Source: an uncultured Flavobacteriales bacterium
GTDB taxonomy: Bacteria; Bacteroidota; Bacteroidia; Flavobacteriales; CAJXXR01
Assembly: GCA_913063375.1 (NCBI GenBank)
Contig: CAJXXR010000009.1
Coordinates: forward strand, 1 to 64,000
DNA: 64,000 nucleotides
Reading direction: 5' to 3'
Shown: positions 1 through 8,180 of the stretch, piece by piece
Position numbering within the stretch: the first letter of the stretch is position 1
Layout: each line of letters starts with the position of its first letter
Program-made: the position numbers and the translations under genes
Notes under the pieces: model-generated
What the model was told of the DNA's origin: nothing
What the model saw: the letters and a program-made list of their open reading frames with translations, nothing else
Database searches by the model: none

Positions 1-263
1 ATAGAGTAATTTTTTTCATAACAGGTATATATTGTGTTGTGTGTTTATCGTTGTTCTACACTACAAGAATACGGCAGATTTGAAAAGTAGAGCGCTTAGT
101 CTCGATGAGTGGAAGATATAAAGGGTTAAATGAAAAGATAAAGATGATATAGCGATAGTTTTTAGTAAAACAACGGATGAATGGCATCAAATATAAGGTA
201 GAGAGGCTTCGGGAGTAATTTCAAAATCATAACATTGGTAAATGGATTGATTTTGAGAAAAAT
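1..263. other. Non-coding left edge, nothing recognised
   Basis: No reading frame of useful length, RNA gene or repeat is visible here. The stretch is AT-rich and lies beyond the terminator of the leftward decarboxylase gene. It may be the flank of a gene outside the window. Confidence 0.4.
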
Positions 264-295
264 AAAAAGGGCGAAATATACATTTCGCCCTTTTT
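264..295. terminator. Intrinsic terminator after the PLP decarboxylase
   Basis: A perfect inverted repeat (AAAAAGGGCGAAAT, loop ATAC, ATTTCGCCCTTTTT) gives a GC-centred stem with a T-run in both directions. It lies 23 bp past the stop of the leftward decarboxylase gene and could also terminate rightward transcription. Confidence 0.85.
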
Positions 296-318
296 ATTAT
301 ATAGTACTTCTTATCGTA

Positions 319-1563
319 TTATTTTGTTCTTTCTATCTCCGCTTCTAGATCAACAAAGAATCGATCAATCAAGCCTCGCTTAACATGTGGCATAACCACA
401 ATTTTGTACCAGGATCTTTCTCCTTCATATTTATCAGCTACTAACATGTGTTTAGTCGCTAGTTCTGGACTTATGAAGTTTGCATCGATGGTAACAATAT
501 TAATATAGGGATTTCGGAAATAGGGAATGTTCAATGCGTCGAGCCTTTCGCAGATATCATCTGTTCTATGAATCAAGGTATCCATTTTGTACGTCCATCC
601 CTCAGATCCATGAATCATCATGATCATCCAAACTGAAATTGCATTTGCTCCAGATCTACTACCACAAATGGTATAGTCCTTCCCTTGCACATAGTTTGCT
701 TCTTCTGTTTTAGCATATTGCATCAGCCCTTTACGTATAAGGAATATTCCTGTTCCGTAAGGTGATTGTAACATCTTGTGTCCATCTATCGTAATAGAGG
801 AGATTTTATCATTTTGGAATTGATACCTACTTTCTTTGTTGGTGAAAGGATAGATATAGCCTCCAAATGCACCATCAATATGTAGTTTATAGTTTAGTTC
901 CTTTTCATCTAAGATGGTTGTAATACTATCTATATCGTCTACTGATCCGTACATTGTAGTAGCACAGTTGCAAATTACAATAAAGTATTTTTTACCATTC
1001 GCTTTGGCTTCATCCAGAATGGTATTTAGGGCATCTAAATCCCAGGTTCTATCTTTTTTATCTACCGGAACAATGGCTTGCTCAATATCCAAAATATTGG
1101 CTCCTTTTGGCATTGAGTAATGGCTATCCTCTGAGTAAATCATTAGAATTTCATCCCGAGTTGCCTTGTATTCTTTTCGGTATAAATTTCTGTAAATCCA
1201 CATGGCTTGGATATTGGCCTCTGTTCCTCCGGGAGCAACATAGCCATCAATGCTATTTTCATCTGCTCTGAACATTTGCTCCCCTATCAAAGCAATCAGT
1301 TCTCGTTCTACAGCTTGGGTTCCTCCAAAAATACTTTCGGACTCCCCACCCATAGTATGACACCCAATATGGTTTGGATTGGCAATTAAGGTAGAAAGGA
1401 ATGGCGCATCCTTAAGGAAAGGAGCGTCGTCATAAAACTCTTCAGCGTCCAGGTAGGTTCCTGGTACACCCAATATATTGTTACTTCTATAATTGATATT
1501 ATTGGCTAGGGCGCCAAATAATTTATCGTTGATTTTTTTTGGACTAAGTTTTTTCCAATACAT
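319..1563 (-). CDS. PLP-dependent group II amino acid decarboxylase
   Basis: 414-residue fold-type I pyridoxal-phosphate enzyme of the glutamate/histidine/tyrosine decarboxylase group. Visible landmarks are the phosphate-binding GGTEAN near residues 112-117, the ring-stacking His148 in SEDSHYS, Asp230 in HIDGAFGG, which contacts the pyridine nitrogen, and the Schiff-base lysine K263 in TIDGHKMLQSP. The length fits the short bacterial decarboxylases rather than the 460-residue glutamate decarboxylases. The substrate cannot be read from the sequence; aspartate, tyrosine, histidine or diaminobutyrate are all possible. The ATG start precedes a well-conserved N-terminus. The gene is monocistronic, with its own terminator, and is separated by about 130 bp from the cbb3 operon on the same strand. 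Confidence 0.85.
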   Translation of the reverse strand: MYWKKLSPKKINDKLFGALANNINYRSNNILGVPGTYLDAEEFYDDAPFLKDAPFLSTLIANPNHIGCHTMGGESESIFGGTQAVERELIALIGEQMFRADENSIDGYVAPGGTEANIQAMWIYRNLYRKEYKATRDEILMIYSEDSHYSMPKGANILDIEQAIVPVDKKDRTWDLDALNTILDEAKANGKKYFIVICNCATTMYGSVDDIDSITTILDEKELNYKLHIDGAFGGYIYPFTNKESRYQFQNDKISSITIDGHKMLQSPYGTGIFLIRKGLMQYAKTEEANYVQGKDYTICGSRSGANAISVWMIMMIHGSEGWTYKMDTLIHRTDDICERLDALNIPYFRNPYINIVTIDANFISPELATKHMLVADKYEGERSWYKIVVMPHVKRGLIDRFFVDLEAEIERTK

Positions 1564-1692
1564 AGGAATATGGTTTTATGCTTGTTGACTAATACGTACA
1601 ATTTTCTGATATAATTCGTTGTAGTATTAGGCAACAATGTCCTTTTTTACGAGCCGGTATTGCGACTCTTTTTTGTTTGGTAATAGGATCAT

Positions 1693-2406
1693 TTAGTAAC
1701 AAGCTTCACTGCCAAAAGTTAATACTCCATTAGCGGGACTGATATAAGGTATGTCAAGTCCTGCGCCTCTTAAAATGAAGAACAATGCTGCAAAGATCAT
1801 CAAAATGGGGAAGATGGAACGAATTTTTGCTGGAATTTTTGATTGAGTGAGCTGTGAAGCAAGCTGCAAGGAAGCTAAAGCCGGTATTGTTCCCAGTCCG
1901 AATGCAAGCATGAAGAGCGCGCCTTGAGGAAGGCTTCCAGTAGACAGGGCTCCCATTAAAGCTAGATAAATCAACCCGCAAGGTAGTAACCCGTTAAAAA
2001 AGCCTATTAATAGTAATGCAGGTAATCTATGTTGTTTCAATAGCTTGGCCATTTCTGCCTGTACAGGATTTAAAATTCTTCTATAGATGAATCCAATAAC
2101 AGCGTTATTCTTATGCTTTAAACTAGGAATAAGTACGGCAATTAAGATTAGAATCCCAGCGATAATGGAAACACGCTGTTGCATTCCTGCAAGGACAAGT
2201 CCTTTTCCTAGGCTTCCAAAAATTAGACCTAATAGTACGTACATCGTTAATTTTCCAATATGGTAGACTAAAATACCTATTGAACTATGTAGTTTACTTT
2301 TACGTGATACCGGCAAGGCTAGCGCCAAAGGACCGCACATTGCAACACAGTGAGCGCTCCCCAGAAAACCTATACTCAAGGCCGATATCCAGAGTGCTTG
2401 ATCCAT
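1693..2406 (-). CDS. Sulfite exporter TauE/SafE-like (DsbD-type) membrane protein of the cbb3 operon
   Basis: 237-residue polytopic membrane protein with about six hydrophobic segments. The first helix carries the diagnostic GSAHCVAMCGPLALALP signature (roughly residues 17-33), with two cysteines, as in the DsbD-like/UreH-type transmembrane family often encoded at the end of ccoGH gene clusters. In that context the family is thought to take part in copper handling or thiol delivery during cbb3 oxidase assembly. That role is inferred from position, not shown. Its ATG overlaps the ccoH stop codon by one base, so translation is probably coupled. It is the last gene of the operon. Confidence 0.8.
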   Translation of the reverse strand: MDQALWISALSIGFLGSAHCVAMCGPLALALPVSRKSKLHSSIGILVYHIGKLTMYVLLGLIFGSLGKGLVLAGMQQRVSIIAGILILIAVLIPSLKHKNNAVIGFIYRRILNPVQAEMAKLLKQHRLPALLLIGFFNGLLPCGLIYLALMGALSTGSLPQGALFMLAFGLGTIPALASLQLASQLTQSKIPAKIRSIFPILMIFAALFFILRGAGLDIPYISPANGVLTFGSEACY

Positions 2407-2846
2407 TATAAAAAGAGTATTTCTTCGTAATAGAAGCTTTTACCGCTATCTGTCCAGGAGATCTTTATTCTCCATTTGCCATTTAGCAATTGCTTGGCTG
2501 GCAAGTTTTGAATGTTTCCTTCATCGAAATGAATAACAGTGGTGAAGTCCTTTCTCGCATCGTTTGGACGATACATTAGAATTTCTCCTTTTATAGCGTC
2601 ACTTTGCCATTCTTCTGGAAATTGAATCTGTAATCCTTCTGCCAATGCTTTGAACAGAATTTTTCCTTGATAAGCGTCCCCTGCTTTGGTTTGGCTAATC
2701 TTTTCTTCAAATTTCAATTCCTCCTCATAGTAATTTGGTGTTACCAAATCTATGCTAGTATTAAAGCTTTTGATAAGTGCCCAACTGACTAGGCCGATAA
2801 AAATGATAAAAGCTAAAATAATTGATTTTCCCCATGACCAGTTCAT
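2406..2846 (-). CDS. ccoH: CcoH/FixH-like cbb3 oxidase assembly protein
   Basis: 146 residues with one N-terminal membrane anchor (about residues 8-28, IILAFIIFIGLVSWALI) and a periplasmic beta-rich domain beginning with the family-typical LVTPNYYEEELKFEEKI. CcoH proteins associate with cbb3 oxidase during maturation and stay as a small subunit in some species. The identification rests on the topology, the TPNYYxxEL motif and the position directly after ccoG (6-bp gap). The stop overlaps the start of the next gene by one base. Sequence conservation in this family is low, so the name leans partly on synteny. Confidence 0.85.
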   Translation of the reverse strand: MNWSWGKSIILAFIIFIGLVSWALIKSFNTSIDLVTPNYYEEELKFEEKISQTKAGDAYQGKILFKALAEGLQIQFPEEWQSDAIKGEILMYRPNDARKDFTTVIHFDEGNIQNLPAKQLLNGKWRIKISWTDSGKSFYYEEILFL

Positions 2847-2852
2847 AATGCT

Positions 2853-4271
2853 TTAGTTTCTTGGACCATTAAATTTGGTGTCTACCTCTTCCAGGAGTAC
2901 ATCTCCTTGATAAATTCCGAGGTCCACCTGGGTTTTTCTACCATCTAATTGATCCTTGTTGATGTAAATTAATAAAGTTCCTTCAGAGAATTCTTGTTTT
3001 TCCAGGGATATGGTGCTTTCAAAACCAATTACCTTAATTTCTCCTTCAGGAGAAATGAGCTCTATATGAAGGTCTTTATGTTCGTGTGACTTATTCAGGA
3101 TTTTATAATTATACATATTCATGATCTTATCACCTTCCTGTTTGTATAATGTTCCAGGAACCCTTAATACGGTTGATTCAATATCAGATCGCGATAAAAG
3201 GAAGGATGTTAAGGTTATGACTAGTACAACTAATACGGAGGAATAGGCTATCATACGTTTACTATAGGTAAACGGTTTCTTTTCTGCCACCATCTCTTCC
3301 GATGCATATCGTATTAGACCCAAAGGTAGGCTAACCTTCTCCATCACAGAATCACAGGCATCCATACAAGCAGTACAGTTGACGCATTCCATTTGAGAGC
3401 CGTTCCTAATATCAATTCCAGTAGGGCAGACTGCTACACAAAGGTTACAATCAATACAGTCTCCTTTTTCGAGGGCTTTGCGGTCTTCATTTTTTCTAAA
3501 TTTCCCTCTGTTCTCTCCACGCTTGTAGTCATAACTAACCTGAATAGATTTCTTGTCTAATAATACGCCTTGAAGTCTTCCATAAGGACATACTACAATA
3601 CATGCTTGCTCTCTAAACCAGCTAAAGACAAAGAAGAAGACAGTGGTGAAAATCAAAAGGGACATGAGTCCACCAACATGTTGAGCAGGCGGCTCACTAA
3701 TGATTTTAAATAATTCGTCTGTTCCAATAATATAACTGAGAAAGCAATTTGCAATTAAGAAGGAGATGAGATAGAATAGGGTCCATTTCAAAGATCGTTT
3801 TCTAATCTTTTCAATGTTCCATGGCATTTTGGCCAGTTTCTTTTGCTGACCATAATCTCCGTCAATTTTGTATTCTATTTTTCGGAAAACCATTTCCAAG
3901 AAAATGGTCTGTGGACACATCCATCCACACCAAATACGACCATATATTACGGTAAATAGGATGACACCTACTACAGCAGTAATTCCGGCTAATACAAATA
4001 GGATAAAGTCTTGAGGCCAAAATATTATACCAAATACAATAAATTTACGCTCAAGAATATTGAAGAGAAATAGGGGGTCTCCATTAAGTTTTAAGAAAGG
4101 GATTCCAAATAGTAGTATAAGTAGTGCGATAGAAACTTTAGTTCTTGCACTATAGAATTTCCCTTTTGGTTTTTTTGGGCGGATAAATACTCGTTTCCCA
4201 TCCTCTGATATTGTGGCGACAGAGTCTCTGAAACTTTCGGTATCCCTGTATAAATCCTCGTTGTTGCTCAT
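2853..4271 (-). CDS. ccoG: CcoG, cbb3 oxidase accessory protein with two [4Fe-4S] clusters
   Basis: 472-residue membrane iron-sulfur protein. It has membrane helices near residues 45-60, 85-110 (leading into RIWCGWMCPQ), 163-182 and 200-217. Two ferredoxin-type motifs follow, with Cys272/275/278/282 and Cys296/299/302/306, and then a C-terminal helix and an Ig-like FixG domain. CcoG/FixG is linked to copper reduction for cbb3 oxidase CuB assembly. The ATG start is preceded by an intergenic hairpin that separates it from ccoP, so its expression may be set apart from that of the structural genes. All cluster cysteines are intact. Confidence 0.95.
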   Translation of the reverse strand: MSNNEDLYRDTESFRDSVATISEDGKRVFIRPKKPKGKFYSARTKVSIALLILLFGIPFLKLNGDPLFLFNILERKFIVFGIIFWPQDFILFVLAGITAVVGVILFTVIYGRIWCGWMCPQTIFLEMVFRKIEYKIDGDYGQQKKLAKMPWNIEKIRKRSLKWTLFYLISFLIANCFLSYIIGTDELFKIISEPPAQHVGGLMSLLIFTTVFFFVFSWFREQACIVVCPYGRLQGVLLDKKSIQVSYDYKRGENRGKFRKNEDRKALEKGDCIDCNLCVAVCPTGIDIRNGSQMECVNCTACMDACDSVMEKVSLPLGLIRYASEEMVAEKKPFTYSKRMIAYSSVLVVLVITLTSFLLSRSDIESTVLRVPGTLYKQEGDKIMNMYNYKILNKSHEHKDLHIELISPEGEIKVIGFESTISLEKQEFSEGTLLIYINKDQLDGRKTQVDLGIYQGDVLLEEVDTKFNGPRN

Positions 4272-4295
4272 GGTGATGGTGTTAGGATTCTAATA

Positions 4296-4364
4296 AAAAA
4301 GGCCGCCTCAGAACGCTTGAAAGCTCGCAATTCTGATCTGGTCATAGGGATTGGCGGCCTTTTT
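4296..4364 (-). terminator. Large nested hairpin between ccoP and ccoG (terminator or attenuator)
   Basis: A perfect 12-base inverted repeat (AAAAAGGCCGCC at 4296-4307, GGCGGCCTTTTT at 4353-4364) encloses 45 bases. These contain a second repeat (TCAGAA/TTCTGA on the minus strand). Read leftward the outer stem ends in a U-run, as in an intrinsic terminator, but the loop is much longer than usual. It sits in the 117-bp gap between ccoP and ccoG, so it probably lowers ccoGH expression or stabilises the upstream mRNA. Confidence 0.7.
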
Positions 4365-4388
4365 AGACTGGATAATTAAATCCGTATT

Positions 4389-5426
4389 TTAATTTTCCGG
4401 AACCCACGCGTCCCCTTCCGGAGCCTTGGCATTAGCAGGATTGCTACCTTCAAGGCTGATGATATAACTTGATATTTTTTGAATTTGAGCAGGTTTCAAT
4501 TGCGATTTCCATGCGATCATACCTTTATCTGGAACACCGTATTTGATAGAAGAGAAGACATTTTTGATCCCTCCACCGTGTTTCCAAAATTCGTCAGTAA
4601 GGTTAGGTCCTACCAATCCTTCTCCATTCCCTCCATGACAGGCTGCACAAAGAGAAGTATATAATTTAGAACCTACTGTAAGATCAGATTCTCCAGTAAG
4701 AAGTTCAACAGAGGTTTCATCTATTAGGTTGGTAGCTGTAGCCTTGTAGGTTTCCATTGATTTTTTTGCAGCTTTTACTTCCATGGCATATTCCTGCTCT
4801 TGACCAGGAATATTATCAAATACATAGATATTTGCAAGATAAACTACACTCCATATTATGGTGATATAGAAAAAGGCTATCCACCAAGGTGGTAGATTGT
4901 TGTCCAATTCTCGGATTCCATCATATTCATGATCTAACATGATATCTCCTTCTTCTTCCAAAGGTTTTGCATCATCCAATTTTCGCATCATCTTCGATAC
5001 TAGTGTTGGCTTTGCTTTCTCTAGTGCCAATTCTTCTTCCGATTTAAGCATGTTTGAAAGCTTATTAATCGTTTTGAAGAGTGAATAGAAAGTAATGATA
5101 AGGATCATGCAGGCCAAGATCAATATGAATGCTGGAGCATCAATATTTTGAATGATTTCAGGTCCTATTAAAGATTCTCCTGCATGGGCTGTACCCATTC
5201 CAAGTCCAATCAATAGTAGCATTAAGTTTCCTTTGTTCTTTTTCTTTACTTGGTCAGCTAGAGTTTTGATAACTTTTGGTAAGGCCAATGCTAGAATCAA
5301 TAGTATGATAAACAGTACTAGAGTTAATAAATAATATGGATTATTTATAGATCCAGAGGCCTGTGCCCATGCTGGGGCAGACATTCCAAATATGGCAGCT
5401 AGACTAAGAGTGTATTTCTTTTTCAT
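4389..5426 (-). CDS. ccoP: Cytochrome c oxidase cbb3 subunit III, mono-haem CcoP
   Basis: 345 residues. There is a signal-peptide-like N-terminus ending near AQA (residue 22), two further hydrophobic segments (about 30-50 and 97-117), and a FixP-type N-terminal domain with EYDGIRELDNNLPPWW before a membrane helix (about 182-203). One cytochrome c domain follows, with haem motif C260-AACH264. Classical proteobacterial CcoP has two CxxCH motifs; only one is present here, as is usual in Bacteroidota. It transfers electrons to the CcoN-CcoO core. The extended membrane N-terminus precedes the FixP domain. The gene follows ccoQ by 39 bp. Confidence 0.93.
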   Translation of the reverse strand: MKKKYTLSLAAIFGMSAPAWAQASGSINNPYYLLTLVLFIILLILALALPKVIKTLADQVKKKNKGNLMLLLIGLGMGTAHAGESLIGPEIIQNIDAPAFILILACMILIITFYSLFKTINKLSNMLKSEEELALEKAKPTLVSKMMRKLDDAKPLEEEGDIMLDHEYDGIRELDNNLPPWWIAFFYITIIWSVVYLANIYVFDNIPGQEQEYAMEVKAAKKSMETYKATATNLIDETSVELLTGESDLTVGSKLYTSLCAACHGGNGEGLVGPNLTDEFWKHGGGIKNVFSSIKYGVPDKGMIAWKSQLKPAQIQKISSYIISLEGSNPANAKAPEGDAWVPEN

Positions 5427-5465
5427 GGTCTTTTATTTATTAGCGGAAGTAAACTTCCTAAAAGC

Positions 5466-5630
5466 TTAATCTAAAGGTAGCTGACTCATGCGGTCAGTAT
5501 GGGTTTTACTTGATTTCCAAACATAAATTCCGAGCCCTACAAAAAAGGTGAAGAAGATAAGGATGGATATAATGGGATATATTTCAATCCCATCTATAGT
5601 GGCCATGTGTGCCTTGATATACTTCAACAT
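5466..5630 (-). CDS. ccoQ: CcoQ-like small cbb3 oxidase subunit
   Basis: A 54-codon frame from the ATG at 5630 to the TAA at 5466. It encodes one central membrane helix (IISILIFFTFFVGLGIYVW) followed by a short basic tail (KSSKTHTDRM). CcoQ subunits are single-helix proteins of 50-70 residues that stabilise the oxidase. The frame fills the gap between the CcoO part of the fusion gene (4 bp away) and ccoP, which is the canonical position. The assignment is based on size, topology and position; such small subunits have little sequence conservation. Confidence 0.85.
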   Translation of the reverse strand: MLKYIKAHMATIDGIEIYPIISILIFFTFFVGLGIYVWKSSKTHTDRMSQLPLD

Positions 5631-5634
5631 AATC

Positions 5635-7755
5635 TTACTTATTAGCTGTTTTAATATCCGTACCCAGTCGTTGTAGATAAGCGATCATTGCGATAATCTC
5701 TTCGCTACCCTTTACTTCAATGTTTGGATCCTTATTCAATTCAGCAGCAATTTCACCCGCTTGTATTGCCATATCATTTTCTACATTGGCAACTTCCTGT
5801 TCTGTATATGGAACACCAAGCGCTACCATTGCTTCCAATTTAGCTTGTGTATGTGTGATGTCTAGATCATCTTCTATTAACCATGGGTATGGAGGCATGA
5901 TAGAACCTGGAGACATGCTTTCTGGAACGTCCATATGGTTGTAGTGCCAAGAATGAGGATACTTTCCACCAATTCTATGTAAATCTGGACCTGTTCTTTT
6001 TGATCCCCAAAGGAATGGGTGATCAAATACAAACTCCCCAGCTTTTGAGTATTCACCGTATCTTTCAGTTTCCGATCTAAATGGTCGAACCATCTGAGAG
6101 TGACAAGAATTACAACCTTCACGGATATACAAGTCTCTACCTTCTAGCTCTAATGCCGTATATGGGCGCACACTTTCAATTTTAGGTACATTATCTTCTG
6201 ATTTAATCATTGGAACAATTTCCATGACTCCACCAATAAGAATAACTACAGTACTCCAAAGTGTAAGTTGAAGTGGTCTTCTTTCAATCCATCTGTGCCA
6301 GTGTTCTCCACGGTGCTTCTTGTAGACCTTTTCCATAGCAGGCGCTTCCGCTGCTTCATTCGCAATAAGTTTACCTGTTTGAACCGTTTTATAGATATTG
6401 TATACAAGGATGAATAAACCAGAGATATACATTGCTCCACCTAATGCTCTAAGCATATACATCGGTAGGATTTGTGTTACAGTCTCCAAGAAGTTACCGT
6501 ACATCAATGTTCCATCTGGAGCAAACTCTTTCCACATCAAACTTTGCATAAATCCTGCGAAGTACATAGGAAGTGTCCAGAAAATGATACCTAATGTTCC
6601 AATCCAGAAGTGGGTATTCATCAATTTAACAGAGTACATTTTTGTGTCGAAGATTCTAGGAATCATCCAATACATAACAGCGAAAATCATAAACCCATTC
6701 CAACCTAAAGTTCCAACGTGAACGTGTGCAGGAATCCAGTCAGTATAATGTGCGATTGCATTAAGGCTCTTGATGGATAAAAGTGGCCCTTCTAAAGTAG
6801 CCATACCATAAGCTGTAATGGCAACAACCATGAATTTCAAAATAGGATTTTCTCGTACTCGATCCCAGGCTCCACGAAGCGTAAGTAAACCGTTGATCAT
6901 ACCTCCCCAAGATGGTGCAATCAGCATTATAGAGAAGATAGTCCCTAGTGTTTGTGCCCAATCAGGTAATGCTGTATATAAAAGGTGGTGCGGTCCAGCC
7001 CAGATATAAAGGAAGATCAAAGCCCAGAAGTGAATAATGGAAAGGCGGTAAGAGAATACCGGTCTGTTTGCAGCCTTAGGTAAGAAATAGTACATCAAAC
7101 CAAGTACTGGAGTCGTTAGGAAAAATGCTACTGCATTGTGTCCATACCACCATTGTACTAAGGCATCTTGTACCCCTGCATATACAGAGTAACTTTTCCA
7201 CATACTTACTGGGATCTCAATACTGTTCACAATATGTAATACTGCAACAGTAACCCAAGTAGCTAAGTAGAACCAGATCGCTACATATAAATGTTTTTCT
7301 CTTCTTCTTAATATAGTACCAATCATATTGATACCGAATACCACCCAGATAAGGGTAATAGCAATGTCAATTGGCCATTCTAACTCAGCATATTCTTTAC
7401 TAGTAGAGTATCCCAGAAATAGTGTGATTGCGGCAGCAACAATAATTAATTGCCATCCCCAAAAATGGATTTTTCCTAGCAGATCATTGAATAATCTTGC
7501 TTTAAGAAGCCTTTGTAAGGAGTAGTAAATCCCTGCAAAAATTGCGTTCCCCACAAAAGCAAAAATTACCGCATTTGTGTGAACTGGTCTCAATCGCCCA
7601 AATGATAGCCATGGTAACTCCAAATTTAATTGCGGAGCAAATAGCTGACATGCCAATAGTAAACCTACCAACATCCCGATGACACCCCAAAATATGGTAG
7701 CAAAGGCAAAGTTTCTAACGATTTTATTATCGTAATAAAATTTCTCTAGAGCCAT
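5635..7755 (-). CDS. ccoNO: Fused CcoN-CcoO: cbb3 cytochrome oxidase subunits I and II
   Basis: 706 residues joining two subunits that are separate in proteobacteria. Residues 1 to about 480 are the 12-helix haem-copper oxidase CcoN, with His59 in RPVHTNA, the QWWYGHNAVAFFLTTP CuB region and the WIPAHVHVGTLGWNG helix. Residues about 490-706 are CcoO: one membrane helix, the haem c motif C538-NSCH542 and the axial methionine region SIMPPYPW. The product is the catalytic core for high-affinity O2 reduction. This fusion is known in Bacteroidota. It lies between ccoS (12-bp gap) and ccoQ, within the FNR-box-driven operon. Confidence 0.96.
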   Translation of the reverse strand: MALEKFYYDNKIVRNFAFATIFWGVIGMLVGLLLACQLFAPQLNLELPWLSFGRLRPVHTNAVIFAFVGNAIFAGIYYSLQRLLKARLFNDLLGKIHFWGWQLIIVAAAITLFLGYSTSKEYAELEWPIDIAITLIWVVFGINMIGTILRRREKHLYVAIWFYLATWVTVAVLHIVNSIEIPVSMWKSYSVYAGVQDALVQWWYGHNAVAFFLTTPVLGLMYYFLPKAANRPVFSYRLSIIHFWALIFLYIWAGPHHLLYTALPDWAQTLGTIFSIMLIAPSWGGMINGLLTLRGAWDRVRENPILKFMVVAITAYGMATLEGPLLSIKSLNAIAHYTDWIPAHVHVGTLGWNGFMIFAVMYWMIPRIFDTKMYSVKLMNTHFWIGTLGIIFWTLPMYFAGFMQSLMWKEFAPDGTLMYGNFLETVTQILPMYMLRALGGAMYISGLFILVYNIYKTVQTGKLIANEAAEAPAMEKVYKKHRGEHWHRWIERRPLQLTLWSTVVILIGGVMEIVPMIKSEDNVPKIESVRPYTALELEGRDLYIREGCNSCHSQMVRPFRSETERYGEYSKAGEFVFDHPFLWGSKRTGPDLHRIGGKYPHSWHYNHMDVPESMSPGSIMPPYPWLIEDDLDITHTQAKLEAMVALGVPYTEQEVANVENDMAIQAGEIAAELNKDPNIEVKGSEEIIAMIAYLQRLGTDIKTANK

Positions 7756-7767
7756 AGTTGTAATAAC

Positions 7768-7923
7768 TTATGATTTTTGTTTTTGATTATTTTCAAAGAG
7801 GATACGGACGCTAGGAGTATAGTCGTCCTCGTATTGACCGTTTTTAACGGACCAAATGAAGGCTATTAAAAAAAATAACGCAACGATGAAGCTGACGAAA
7901 ATCAGCAGATATAAAATTTCCAT
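7768..7923 (-). CDS. ccoS: CcoS, cbb3 oxidase maturation protein
   Basis: 51 residues from the ATG at 7923 (MEILYLLIFVSF). One membrane helix is followed by the conserved segment FIWSVKNGQYEDDYTP. CcoS is needed for cofactor insertion into cbb3 oxidase. A longer in-frame version would start at a TTG at 7983, inside the candidate FNR box, and add 20 residues unlike the family; I prefer the ATG because family members begin MxxLyxLi. It is the first gene of the oxidase operon. Confidence 0.9.
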   Translation of the reverse strand: MEILYLLIFVSFIVALFFLIAFIWSVKNGQYEDDYTPSVRILFENNQKQKS

Positions 7924-7946
7924 ATGACCAGGATTATTTTGTAATC

Positions 7947-7996
7947 CAAAATTAGTATTATAGGTAAAGTAGGTAAATGACAATGATCAGTGTCAA
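7947..7996 (-). promoter_or_regulatory. cbb3 operon promoter with FNR/CRP-type operator
   Basis: On the minus strand TTGACACTGATCAT (7983-7996) matches the FNR consensus TTGAT-N4-ATCAA with one mismatch per half-site. About 29 bases downstream lies TAATTTTG (7947-7954), a full match to the Bacteroidota -7 box TAnnTTTG. The operator centre falls roughly 50 bp upstream of the expected transcription start. An FNR-family gene occurs at 45071, next to the oxidase copper pump. This is a consensus match only. Confidence 0.55.
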
Positions 7997-8180
7997 AACT
8001 GATTTATATCATATAAAATCTTCCCTATCCGAACGTTGTACTTGCGATCAGCAAGTTGATATGTTTTAATTGAGATAAATTGTGTACTTTTACGCCATTA
8101 ATTTTGACTGAAATTATTTTTCTAAAATGGAATATAGGAAAATTAATCCTCACCTTTAATTGTTAATTTGGAAAAACCGT

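Noticed and set aside
1621-1690. Terminator between the decarboxylase and the oxidase operon
   Set aside because: The GAG...CTC pairing is short and mismatched, and its T-run faces the wrong way for the leftward oxidase operon.
4389-5426. Two-haem CcoP
   Set aside because: Only one CxxCH motif is present in the whole protein.
7924-7983. 20-residue N-terminal extension of CcoS from a TTG
   Set aside because: It would start in the FNR-type operator and does not resemble CcoS; the ATG at 7923 fits the family.
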